Below, piece by piece: positions 54,316-62,865 of a stretch of DNA of 64,000 nucleotides. The notes under the pieces were generated by a model. That model was not told the origin of the DNA. It saw only the letters and a list, made by a program, of their open reading frames with translations, and ran no database searches. The position numbers and the translations under genes are program-made. Positions within the stretch are counted from its first letter, which is position 1. Each line of letters begins with the position of its first letter. The stretch comes from Streptomyces sp. NBC_00440 (GTDB lineage: Bacteria; Actinomycetota; Actinomycetes; Streptomycetales; Streptomycetaceae), in contig NZ_CP107921.1 of the NCBI RefSeq assembly GCF_036014215.1, forward strand, positions 7,809,501 to 7,873,500, in the 5' to 3' direction.

Positions 54316-55416
54316 ATGAAGGTTCACACACTCAGTCGTGCGGACGCACGGCGCATCGCGATTCGCGCGCAGCTCCTGCATGGTGAGCGGCCGACGGAGC
54401 TGACCTCCATGGTCCGGCATCTGACGCTCCTGCAGCTGGACCCGACCGCGGCCATCGCGCCGGCCGCCGACCTGGTGTCGTGGAGCAGGCTCGGTGCGGC
54501 CTATGCGCCGGACCACCTGGTCCAGGTGCTCAAGGGGCGACAGCTCGTCGAGATCGGGGCGACCGTCCGGCCGGTCGAGGACGCGACGCTGTTCCGGGCC
54601 GAAATGGCGGAGATGCGGGACCGGCCGCCGACGGCCGACTGGGAGAAGCGGCTGCACGGCTGGATCGAGGCCAATGACGCATGCCGCCGGGACATCCTCT
54701 CCCGCCTGGAGGCGGGCGGTCCGCTGCTCTCTCGCGACATCCCGGACACGTGTGCGTTGCCGTGGAAGTCGACCGGATGGACGAACGACCAGAACGTGAT
54801 CCGGCTGCTCGGGACCATGGCAGATCTGGGAGAGGTGGCGGTAGCGGGGCGCCAGGGCCGCAACCGGCTGTGGGACCTGGCCGACCGGGTGTACCCGGAC
54901 GCGCCGGTGCCTGACCCGCAGGAGGCGTTGCGGGAACGGAACGAGCGGAGGCTGCGGGCGTTGGGGATCGCGCGCGCCAAGTCGACCAAGGTGCCCATCG
55001 AGCCCTACGACGTCGGCGGCGCAGGCGAGGCGGCCGTCGTGGAGGGAGTCCAAGGGCAATGGCGTGTCGACCCCCTGTATCTGGGGCAGCCGTTCGAGGG
55101 GCGGACCGCGCTGTTGTCCCCCTTCGACCGTCTGATCCACGACCGCAAGCGCGCGATGGAGCTCTTTGATTTCGAATTCGGAATCGAGATGTACAAGCCC
55201 GCGGCGAAACGCCGCTGGGGCTATTTCGCGCTCCCGATTCTTTTCCACGATCGACTGGTGGGCAAGCTCGATGCGTCGGCGGACCGTAAGAGGGGCGTCC
55301 TCAGGGTCAACGCCGTCCATGAGGACGAGGCCTTCACGAAGAGGATGACAGCAGCCGTCGACGCGGAGGTGGACGCACTCGCCGAATGGCTCGATCTGGA
55401 GGCGGAACGTCCCTGA
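54316..55416 (+). CDS. HTH_42 DNA glycosylase of the YcaQ/AlkZ family
   Basis: 366 aa. The family's winged-helix architecture is recognisable by the N-terminal ADARRIAIRAQLL, the catalytic QxD motif in LLQLDPTAAIAPAADLVSWSR (QxQ in AlkZ, QxD in YcaQ), GGPLLSRDIPDT and C-terminal LLSPFDRLIHDRKRAMELF and VGKLDASADRKRGVLRV. Such enzymes unhook DNA interstrand crosslinks or excise alkylated bases. In several Streptomyces clusters (azinomycin AlkZ, trioxacarcin TxnU4, LL-D49194 LldU) relatives protect the producer. ATG at 54316 after GGAGGAAGG. First of a two-gene operon, divergent from the PKS operon. Confidence 0.88.
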   Translation: MKVHTLSRADARRIAIRAQLLHGERPTELTSMVRHLTLLQLDPTAAIAPAADLVSWSRLGAAYAPDHLVQVLKGRQLVEIGATVRPVEDATLFRAEMAEMRDRPPTADWEKRLHGWIEANDACRRDILSRLEAGGPLLSRDIPDTCALPWKSTGWTNDQNVIRLLGTMADLGEVAVAGRQGRNRLWDLADRVYPDAPVPDPQEALRERNERRLRALGIARAKSTKVPIEPYDVGGAGEAAVVEGVQGQWRVDPLYLGQPFEGRTALLSPFDRLIHDRKRAMELFDFEFGIEMYKPAAKRRWGYFALPILFHDRLVGKLDASADRKRGVLRVNAVHEDEAFTKRMTAAVDAEVDALAEWLDLEAERP

Positions 55417-55450
55417 ACGACGCATGGGGCCGATGGAAGGGAGAGGCGAC

Positions 55451-56323
55451 ATGGATGATCCGCGCCGGAAATGCGTGGACCGGTCTCATTCGCATCTGTG
55501 GGCGGTGAGCGACCTCCACGTCGGGCACCCGGTGAACCGCGGCATCGTCGACGGACTGGCCGCGCAGCACCCCGACGACTGGCTCCTCGTCGCGGGAGAC
55601 GTGGCGGAGTCGTCATCGCGGACACAGGAGGTGCTGAAGGGCCTGCGCAGTCGCTTCCGGCGGGTCATCTGGACGCCGGGCAACCACGAACTGTGGACGC
55701 ATCCGCGTGACGAGGACCAGAGCAGGGGAGCGGAGCGGTACGCGGACCTGGTGGAGAAGTGCCGCAAGATCGAAGTGCTGACGCCCGAGGACGAGTACGT
55801 GATGTGGCGCGCCCCGGAGCAGGAATTCGTTATCGCCCCGGTCCATCTGCTCTACGACTACTCGTTCCGCGACCCCGGCACGGATCTCGACTCCGCGCTG
55901 GAGGCGGCATGGAAGGCGGGGCATGTGTTCAGCGACGAATTGCTGTTGCACCCGGATCCGTACCCGACACGGCAGGAATGGTGCCACGCCCGCGTCGCGT
56001 CGACCGAGAAGCGGTTGGCCGCGCTCGGAAGGGACAACCCAATCATCGTGGTTAACCACTACCCCCTGATCGAAGAGCCGGTAAGGCGCATGTTCTCCCC
56101 GCATCTGGCCATGTGGTGCGGCACGCGGCTCACTTCCGAGTGGCACAAGCGCTTCCCGATCCGTGCTGTCGTGCACGGTCATCTGCATATGCCGCGGTCG
56201 TCGGTCCATGACGGTGTCGCCGTCGAGGAAGTTTCCCTCGGCTATCCACGCGAGTGGGGGAACAGGGCGACAACGTTCGCACCACGGTCGATTGCCTGCG
56301 GAGTCGGTGCGTTTGGACCTTAG
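55451..56323 (+). CDS. Calcineurin-like metallophosphoesterase
   Basis: 290 aa with all five metal motifs: VSDLHVGH, LVAGDVAE, TPGNHELW, VVNHYPL and VVHGHLHM. The insert between motifs III and IV (about 95-175) is larger than usual. It starts 34 bp after the glycosylase and probably shares its transcript. It may process nucleic acid ends during repair or dephosphorylate a pathway intermediate; nothing in the sequence decides. Its TAG stop lies inside the terminator stem. GAGAGG precedes the ATG at 55451. Confidence 0.85.
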   Translation: MDDPRRKCVDRSHSHLWAVSDLHVGHPVNRGIVDGLAAQHPDDWLLVAGDVAESSSRTQEVLKGLRSRFRRVIWTPGNHELWTHPRDEDQSRGAERYADLVEKCRKIEVLTPEDEYVMWRAPEQEFVIAPVHLLYDYSFRDPGTDLDSALEAAWKAGHVFSDELLLHPDPYPTRQEWCHARVASTEKRLAALGRDNPIIVVNHYPLIEEPVRRMFSPHLAMWCGTRLTSEWHKRFPIRAVVHGHLHMPRSSVHDGVAVEEVSLGYPREWGNRATTFAPRSIACGVGAFGP

Positions 56324-56363
56324 TACTCCAGCAGGAACAGCGAAGCGCTGCTGGAGTACTAAG
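56319..56363. terminator. Bidirectional terminator containing both stop codons
   Basis: 16-bp perfect arms CTTAGTACTCCAGCAG (56319-56334) and its complement (56348-56363), 13-nt loop. The phosphoesterase TAG (56321-56323) is in the left arm and the regulator TAG (56361-56359, minus strand) in the right arm. Confidence 0.85.
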
Positions 56364-57060
56364 ACACAGGCGCTCCGTCCCGTCCCAGGTGCGACTCGAC
56401 CGGAGAAGGGACGCGGGACGAGGGAATGGTCGCGGTGCCGCCGGCTTTCCCGTCCTCCACCGAGGTGACGAATTTGCCGAGAAGCGCGGCGCGGGTGAGC
56501 TCGGCCTTGTTTCCCACGTCGAGTTTGACGCGTATGCGTTTCACGTAGGTGTCGACGGTGTGCTGGCTTATCCCCAGACGGGTCGCGATCTGGCCGTGCG
56601 TCCTGCCCTGGGCGATCTGGCTGAGAACCTGCTGCTCCCGTTCGGAGAGCGTGGGTTGGCCCGCATGGACTTTGCTGCCGGTGAGTTGTGGGGTGGTGCG
56701 GGGTGACTCTGCGCGACCGGCTGATCCGGCGGCGGCGAGCTGGACGGCGCGCACGATTCCGAACCCCGGCTCGCCTTTGCTGATGACCCCCGCCGCGCCG
56801 GCGTCGAAGAATTCTTCGCTGTTTGCGGTGAGGCCGTTGGTGAGGACGAGCACGGCCATTGACCGGGCGGCGTCCGTGACGATGTCGAGGTCCCCACCAG
56901 CGGCTGCGTCGGCGTCGATGACCGCCACGTCGGCGAGCCAGCACGGCTCCTCTTCGGCCGTGGTTCGGGTGGCGACGATTCTGACCCCAGCCGCTGTGAG
57001 GATCTGGCTCAGGCCCAGGAGGAAGCACGGAGAGGTCACGAGCAGGTCTGTACGAATCAT
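56359..57060 (-). CDS. LuxR-type response-regulator-like protein, degenerate receiver
   Basis: 233 aa. The C-terminal LuxR helix-turn-helix is at about 135-195 ([41 protein letters not shown]). The N-terminal 110 residues have receiver-like layout ([10 protein letters not shown] for the phospho-Asp region, [19 protein letters not shown]) but miss the paired acidic residues at its start ([10 protein letters not shown]), so it is probably not phosphorylated normally. No kinase gene nearby. Candidate pathway-specific regulator. ATG at 57060; GTG at 57087 alternative. Confidence 0.82.
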   Translation of the reverse strand: MIRTDLLVTSPCFLLGLSQILTAAGVRIVATRTTAEEEPCWLADVAVIDADAAAGGDLDIVTDAARSMAVLVLTNGLTANSEEFFDAGAAGVISKGEPGFGIVRAVQLAAAGSAGRAESPRTTPQLTGSKVHAGQPTLSEREQQVLSQIAQGRTHGQIATRLGISQHTVDTYVKRIRVKLDVGNKAELTRAALLGKFVTSVEDGKAGGTATIPSSRVPSPVESHLGRDGAPVS

Positions 57061-57528
57061 ACGAATCCCAAGGAGGAAGGCTGCCACTGGCGGTAGCGCG
57101 CGATCGATGGACGTCAGGTGTGCCGGGTGATGCTCGGTGCGCTTGTCGCGGCGTGAGGTTCATCCGCGAACCGGGAGGTCTATTGGGGAGCATGGGTACC
57201 CCTGTGCGGACATGTCAACCTTCGGGTCTTCGGAGATGTGACCCGCGGAGCGCGCCTCACGTTACGCGGCCGAACGCCCTTGTCCGTATGCGAGTTGGGC
57301 GTGGCGTGTCTGCGGTGACGGTGCGTCCGGGCATATCCGCGTCCTATCTGCGGGCATGTCTCTCAGTGACCGGCCGTGCCGAATTCTATGCTCGGCGACG
57401 CCGCCAGAAGTGGGCAAATAGTTTGTCGCGCACCCATGAGGTGAGAGGTTGTCACTTGCCGGGGCGAGGGGCTAGCGTCGTGGTGCGTTTTCGGAACAGT
57501 CGATCAATAACAGTAGGAGACTGCGGAG
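57061..57528. other. Intergenic region between divergent genes
   Basis: About 470 bp, slightly less GC-rich than the coding regions, for example at 57375-57430. No convincing ORF. It holds the promoters of the LuxR gene and of the dienelactone hydrolase; a candidate for the latter is listed separately. Confidence 0.5.
57449..57478 (+). promoter_or_regulatory. Sigma-70-type promoter of the dienelactone hydrolase gene
   Basis: TTGTCA (57449-57454), 18-bp spacer, TAGCGT (57473-57478), leaving a leader of about 45 nt before the ATG at 57529. Confidence 0.45.
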
Positions 57529-58098
57529 ATGGCCGAGGTTCTGCTTTTCCACCACATCCAGGGCTTGACCGACGGAGTTCAGGCGTTCGCCGGTGAACTG
57601 CGGCAGGCCGGCCACACCGTGCACACGCCCGACCTGTTCGAGGGCCGCACGTTCGGCAGCCTTGAGGAGGGGATGAGCTTCGCGCGCGAGACCGGGTTCG
57701 ACACCCTCAGGGCGCGTGGTGTGGCGGCGGCCGATGGCCTGAGCCCGGAGCTGGTCTACGGCGGCTTCTCCTTCGGCGTGACCATCGCTCAGAAGCTTGC
57801 TCAGACGCGACCCGGCGCCCGGGGAGCACTGCTGATGCACTCCTGCATCCCTGTCACGGAGTTCGGGACGTCCTGGCCCGACGGCGTACCGGTGCAGCTG
57901 CACGGCAAGGAAGGCGACGAGTTCTTCGAGGAGGACCTGCCGGCGGCACGCGAGCTGGCCAAGTCCGCTTCGGCTGCGGAGCTGTTCACCTATCCGGGCG
58001 ATCAGCACCTGTTCACCGACGCTTCGCTCGACGCCTTCGACGCGGACGCCTCCAAGCTGCTGATGGAGCGGGTGCGGACGTTCCTCGCGGCGATCTGA
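57529..58098 (+). CDS. Dienelactone hydrolase family protein
   Basis: 189-aa alpha/beta hydrolase. MAEVLLFHHIQGLTDGVQAFA at the N terminus, Asp in TPDLFEG, nucleophile elbow GGFSFGVTIA with Ser where classical dienelactone hydrolases have Cys, and His in GDQHLFTD. Small members of this group hydrolyse lactones or esters of unknown identity. AGGAG upstream of the ATG. No clear tie to the biosynthetic genes apart from position. Confidence 0.83.
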   Translation: MAEVLLFHHIQGLTDGVQAFAGELRQAGHTVHTPDLFEGRTFGSLEEGMSFARETGFDTLRARGVAAADGLSPELVYGGFSFGVTIAQKLAQTRPGARGALLMHSCIPVTEFGTSWPDGVPVQLHGKEGDEFFEEDLPAARELAKSASAAELFTYPGDQHLFTDASLDAFDADASKLLMERVRTFLAAI

Positions 58099-58192
58099 GC
58101 CCCGCTGCGGACCGGCGTCCGGCCGCGCGCTGAACGCTGTGCGGCAGGGGCGGAAGCGCACCGCATCCTGGGCAGGGGCGGACCGGGCCTCG

Positions 58193-59188
58193 TCAGAGGC
58201 GTACGAGCATCTTGCCCAGGTTGCGCCCGCGCATCATGTCCAAAAAGGCGCGAGGTGCGGCGGGCAGACCCTCGGCGAAGGTCTCCCGGTACTGCAGCTC
58301 GCCGCGGTGCAGCCACCCGGCGGCCTCGGCGACGAACCGCTCCCGCAGGTGTGCGAAGTCGCCGGCGAGAAAGCCCCGGAGGGTGAGCCGCTTGCCCATG
58401 GCGAGCGCCAGGTTGCGGGGCGCTGCCGGAGGTTCATCGGCGTTGTACATCGAGATCGCACCGCACATGGCGACCCGCCCGTGCGGGCGCATGGCTCCGA
58501 TGGCGACCTCCAGGTGCCGCCCGCCGACGTTGTCGAAGTAGATGTCGACACCGTCCGGCGCGGCGGTGCGCAGCGAACGGCGCAGAGCGCCGTCGTGGTA
58601 GTCGAAGGAGGCATCGAACCCGATGTCGCGGAGATACGCGACCTTGTCGGGGGAGCCGGCGGACCCGACCACGCGCGCGGCTCCTTTCAGCCGTGCGATC
58701 TGTCCTGCCGCGCTGCCGACGGCTCCGGCGGCCGCCGACACGAACACGGTCTCGCCGGGGCACAGGGCAGCGACCTCCAGAATGCCGGCGTAGGCGGTGA
58801 GGCCGGGCATCCCGAGCACCCCGAGGTAGGCCGAGGGCGGGGCCAGATCGACGTCCACCTTCGTCGCGGCGTCCTCCGCCACCGTCGCGTACTCCCGCCA
58901 GCCGGCGTTGTGCAGGACGACATCGCCCGGTGCGAAGAGCGCGGACCCGGACTCGATCACCGTGCCGACGGCGCCGCCTTCCAGCGGACGTCCGATGCCG
59001 AACGGCGCCACGTACGACGGGATTTCGTTCATCCGCCCGCGCATGTAGGGGTCCACGGACATCACCTGGTTGCGGACGAGCAGTTCACCGGCCCGCGGAT
59101 CGGCCACCGCGACTTCAGCCATGCAGAAGTCGTCCGTCGACGGCCAGCCGAGAGGCCTTGAAGTCAGGTGGATCTCACGGCCCTTCAT
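58193..59188 (-). CDS. NADP-dependent MDR oxidoreductase (zinc-free, prostaglandin-reductase type)
   Basis: 331 aa. Rossmann motif SAAAGAVGSAAGQIARLKGA, VVGSAGSPDKVAYL, VDIYFDNVGG and N-terminal VDPYMRGRMN, as in YncB/LTB4-dehydrogenase-type double-bond reductases. No zinc ligands. It could reduce an alpha,beta-unsaturated carbonyl, which the PKS module with KR and DH but no ER would leave, but this is only suggestive. ATG at 59188 after GGTGAG; GTG at 59197 alternative. Confidence 0.85.
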   Translation of the reverse strand: MKGREIHLTSRPLGWPSTDDFCMAEVAVADPRAGELLVRNQVMSVDPYMRGRMNEIPSYVAPFGIGRPLEGGAVGTVIESGSALFAPGDVVLHNAGWREYATVAEDAATKVDVDLAPPSAYLGVLGMPGLTAYAGILEVAALCPGETVFVSAAAGAVGSAAGQIARLKGAARVVGSAGSPDKVAYLRDIGFDASFDYHDGALRRSLRTAAPDGVDIYFDNVGGRHLEVAIGAMRPHGRVAMCGAISMYNADEPPAAPRNLALAMGKRLTLRGFLAGDFAHLRERFVAEAAGWLHRGELQYRETFAEGLPAAPRAFLDMMRGRNLGKMLVRL

Positions 59189-59355
59189 GAAACTCACCGT
59201 AGATGTCGGCGCAGGATCGCCGTCGCCCCAGGTTCCTGTGACAGGACGGGACGCCCTGCCTGGCGTTGCCTTGTTTCAGTCGACCCGACACCCGGATACC
59301 GTCAGCGGTGCTGTCGCGTACGCGCGTGTGTCGCCCCTCGTGCTGGAGGTTCACC

Positions 59356-62300
59356 GTGGCGCCGAAGGAACAGCTCGTGGATGCGCGCACCGTCTCCGAG
59401 CTGTTGCAGGAGCGTACGCGCGAGCGGCCCGACTCGATCGGCTACACCTATCTGAGCGACGGCGAGACCGAGCGGGAGACGCTGAGTTACGCCGACCTCG
59501 ACCTACGGGCATCCGCGATCGCCGCCTCGCTTCACGCCGCGGGGGTCGAACCCGGGGAACGGGCACTGCTGTTGCTGGCGCCCGGACTCGATTACGTGTC
59601 CGCGTTCTTCGGCTGCCTCTACGCCGGAGTGGTGGCGGTGCCGTCGTATCCGCCCGACCCGTTCCGGCGCGAACGCACCCTGCCCCGGCTCATCGGTGTG
59701 GTGGGCGACGCCGATCCGGTGATCGCCCTGACGACGTCGGATCTCCTCATGTTCATCGACGATCTCGGTGAGCATGCGCCGCTCCTGCGGAAGCTGCGCT
59801 GGATCGCGGTCGATGCCGTGCCCGCGGAGACATCCGTTCCCGTCGTGGTCGACCCGGGGTCGACGGCCTTCCTCCAGTACACCTCCGGCTCCACGGCCGC
59901 ACCGCGCGGCGTGATGGTCTCGCATGCGAATCTGCTGCACAACCTCGGCATGATCCAGAGGTACTTCGGCACCGACTCCGACAGCCAGGCGCTGATCTGG
60001 CTGCCGCCCTACCACGACATGGGGCTGATCGGCGGGCTGCTGCAGCCGTTGTACTCGGGCTGTCCCGTGACGCTGCTGTCGCCGCTGCACTTCCTTGAGC
60101 AGCCGATGCGCTGGCTGCGGAAGATTTCGAGCCTCGGCGTCAGCGTCAGCGGGGGCCCCAACTTCGCCTACGAGCTGTGTGCCCGCCGTGCCACTCCGCA
60201 GGATGTGGCCCAGCTCGATCTGAGCTCATGGAAGGTGGCGTTCAACGGGGCCGAACCGACCCGCCCGGAGACACTGGACCGGTTTGCCGCTGTCTTCGGG
60301 CCGGCAGGATTCCGGGCGGACGCCTTCCTGGCGTGTTACGGCCTCGCCGAAGCCACACTGATCGTCAGCGGCACGGAACGGGGTAAGCCGGTGCCTCGCG
60401 TCCACGTCGACCGCGACGCACTGGCCGGAAACACAGCCTCCTCCGGTGCGGGGCCGGACGTAGCGCTCGTCTCCTGTGGCTCCGGCCCCCCGGACCAGGA
60501 GATCGCGATCGTCGAGGCCGGGACCGGGCAGCGGTGCCCCGATGGCGTGGTGGGAGAGATCTGGGTGACGGGGCCGAGCGTCGCCCCCGGGTACTGGCGT
60601 CGCCCTGAGGAGACCCGGCGCGTGTTCGGCGCACGCATCGCGGGTGAGGACGCCGGCTATCTGCGGACCGGTGATCTGGGGTTCCAGCTGGAGGGGCGGC
60701 TGGTGGTGACCGGGCGGCGCAAGGACCTGCTCATTGTCCGCGGCCGGAACCACTATCCGCACGACATCGAGTTCACGGCGGAGCACGCGCACCCGGCGTT
60801 GCGGGTCGGCTGTTCCGCGGCGTTCCAAGTGCCCGATGACTCCGCCGAAGAGCGGCTGGTCCTGGTCATGGAGGTGCGGGGGGCGCCCGAGGCCGTCGAC
60901 GGCGCCGGGATCACCGCCCGGGTCCGTGAGGCGGTGGCCCTCGTCCACGGTCTGCGAGCCCACACGATCATGTTGGTGGGCCGGGGCACGGTGCCGAAGA
61001 CCTCCAGCGGCAAGGTCCAGCGCAGCCTGTGCCGCGCGCGCTATCTGGCAGGCGAGCTGACGGAGATCGCGCCGCACGTGCCTGCGGCCCGCAGGCACGC
61101 GGCCGATGTACTGCCCGGCTCCGGCGATGATGTGGAGTACCGGCTGCGTGTCCTCGTCGCACAGCTCGTCGGCGTCGCGCCGGACACCCTCGACGTGCGA
61201 ACCCCGCTCCTGGCGATCGGCCTGGACTCGCTCGCCCTTGTCACGCTGCAGCACCGGCTGGAGGCCGAGTTCGGGGTCACGGTGCCCCTCGGCCAGGTGC
61301 TCGCCGGCGGGGCCATGGAGGGGATTCTCGACCAGATCGCCGACGGCGGCTCACCGCATGGTCCCGGGGCGGTCGGGGCGGTCGGCACGGGGGAGCACGG
61401 GGGTGGAGCCCCGGCGCGGGCCGTGGACGCGGTCGGCAGGACAGAGGCACCGCTGTCGCACGGCGTGCGGGAGATCTGGCTGATGCAGCAACTCGATCCG
61501 GACAACCCCGAGTTCACCGTCGCCACCGCCCTGCGTCTGCCGGAGTCGGTCGATCTCCACGCGCTCCGGAGGGCCCTGAGCGCTGTCGTCGCCCGGCACC
61601 CGGCGCTGCGCACGACGTTCGAGGTACGGGACGAGGACCTGGTCCAGGTCGTTCATCCGGAGCGCCCGGTCACCGTCGAGGTGCACGACATGCCGGAGCT
61701 GGACGAACGGGCCCTCACCGCACACCTGACCACCGTGGCGAGCACTCCGATGGACCTGGTCACCGGACCGCTCCTGCACGTCGGCCTCTACCGCTCCTCC
61801 GGCGCCGAGGTGCTGCTGGTGCGGATGCACCACATCATCACGGACTTCTGGTCGAGCGCCCTCCTCGCCCGTGAGATGGGCGCCTTCTACAGCTCCTACG
61901 CCGCCGGCCGGGAGCTGTTCCTGGCGCCGCCACGAGCGACCTCTCTCGACGTGTCCGCCTGGCGCAACGCAGTCCTGTCCGACCACGCACGCGTGAGCCG
62001 CATGGAGCGCCACTGGCTCGACCAGCTGTCGGTCGGAGCGGGCGCCGCATGGCCGCGGCTCACCTTTCCGGCGGGTGACGGGCCCAGGGCCGACGGGCCG
62101 GGGGCCGACGGCGGTGCGATCGAGTTCGCGCTCTCGGCAGAGCTGACGGACGCGCTGCGCACCCGTGCGGCCGCCGAGCACGTGACGGTGTACGTACTGC
62201 TGTTGGCTTCGTTCATGGCGGTGCTGCACCGGATCACAGGGCAGCACGACCTGGTGGTAGGAACGCCCATGGCGGGCCGCACCCGTCCCGAGTTCGCCGA

Positions 62301-62865
62301 CGTGGTCGGATGCTGCGCGGGCACCTCGCTGATCCGCTGCCGGGTGACCGACGCCATGCCGTTCACCGTACTGCTCACCCGGGTCCGACAGCAGGTCATC
62401 GGTGCGCTGGAGCACCAGGACTATCCGATGTCCCTGCTCCGCGAACGCCACGGCGTCGGCGGGCGCGGTCATCTCGTGGATGTGCTGTTCACCGTCAACC
62501 AGGCGCCCCCGCGCCCGGCCGGCACCCCTGGGGACCAAGGACAGGAGGGACCGCGACCGCCGGGCACCGCACACCACACCGACGAACTCGCCGCGCTGGC
62601 CCAGGTCGGTCCCGCGGCGGTCCAGGGCCGGTTGGGATCCCTGCCGGTCGAGAGGTTCCGGCTGCCCGTCGGCGGTGGTGCGGTCCCCGTCGAGATCGTG
62701 ATCGCCGAGGTGTCCGGCACCGCGCACGGTCTGCTGCGATTCCGCGCGGGCTCGGTCGACGCGGCCGCGGCCGACCGCATGGTGCAGGACTACCTGGCGG
62801 TTCTAAACCGGGTCGCCGCCGACCCGGACGTGACGCTGGCCGGCCTCGGCGAGACGGAGGCGTAG
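59356..62865 (+). CDS. Fatty-acyl-AMP ligase - ACP - condensation protein
   Basis: 1,169 aa. FAAL at about 1-570: YTSGSTAAPRGVMVSHANL (from residue 175), WLPPYHDMGLIGGLLQPLY, CYGLAEATL, TGDLGFQLEGRLVVTGRRKD and Lys in KTSSGKVQRS. Carrier at about 590-660 (Ser625 in AIGLDSLALVTLQ). Condensation at about 700-1150 (HHxxxD in MHHIITD, 825-830). FAALs activate a free fatty acid and hand it to the ACP, and the C domain then acylates the first amino acid, as in lipopeptide starters. No A domain follows in this protein. The GTG at 59356 has GGAGGT five bases upstream. Confidence 0.92.
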   Translation: MAPKEQLVDARTVSELLQERTRERPDSIGYTYLSDGETERETLSYADLDLRASAIAASLHAAGVEPGERALLLLAPGLDYVSAFFGCLYAGVVAVPSYPPDPFRRERTLPRLIGVVGDADPVIALTTSDLLMFIDDLGEHAPLLRKLRWIAVDAVPAETSVPVVVDPGSTAFLQYTSGSTAAPRGVMVSHANLLHNLGMIQRYFGTDSDSQALIWLPPYHDMGLIGGLLQPLYSGCPVTLLSPLHFLEQPMRWLRKISSLGVSVSGGPNFAYELCARRATPQDVAQLDLSSWKVAFNGAEPTRPETLDRFAAVFGPAGFRADAFLACYGLAEATLIVSGTERGKPVPRVHVDRDALAGNTASSGAGPDVALVSCGSGPPDQEIAIVEAGTGQRCPDGVVGEIWVTGPSVAPGYWRRPEETRRVFGARIAGEDAGYLRTGDLGFQLEGRLVVTGRRKDLLIVRGRNHYPHDIEFTAEHAHPALRVGCSAAFQVPDDSAEERLVLVMEVRGAPEAVDGAGITARVREAVALVHGLRAHTIMLVGRGTVPKTSSGKVQRSLCRARYLAGELTEIAPHVPAARRHAADVLPGSGDDVEYRLRVLVAQLVGVAPDTLDVRTPLLAIGLDSLALVTLQHRLEAEFGVTVPLGQVLAGGAMEGILDQIADGGSPHGPGAVGAVGTGEHGGGAPARAVDAVGRTEAPLSHGVREIWLMQQLDPDNPEFTVATALRLPESVDLHALRRALSAVVARHPALRTTFEVRDEDLVQVVHPERPVTVEVHDMPELDERALTAHLTTVASTPMDLVTGPLLHVGLYRSSGAEVLLVRMHHIITDFWSSALLAREMGAFYSSYAAGRELFLAPPRATSLDVSAWRNAVLSDHARVSRMERHWLDQLSVGAGAAWPRLTFPAGDGPRADGPGADGGAIEFALSAELTDALRTRAAAEHVTVYVLLLASFMAVLHRITGQHDLVVGTPMAGRTRPEFADVVGCCAGTSLIRCRVTDAMPFTVLLTRVRQQVIGALEHQDYPMSLLRERHGVGGRGHLVDVLFTVNQAPPRPAGTPGDQGQEGPRPPGTAHHTDELAALAQVGPAAVQGRLGSLPVERFRLPVGGGAVPVEIVIAEVSGTAHGLLRFRAGSVDAAAADRMVQDYLAVLNRVAADPDVTLAGLGETEA

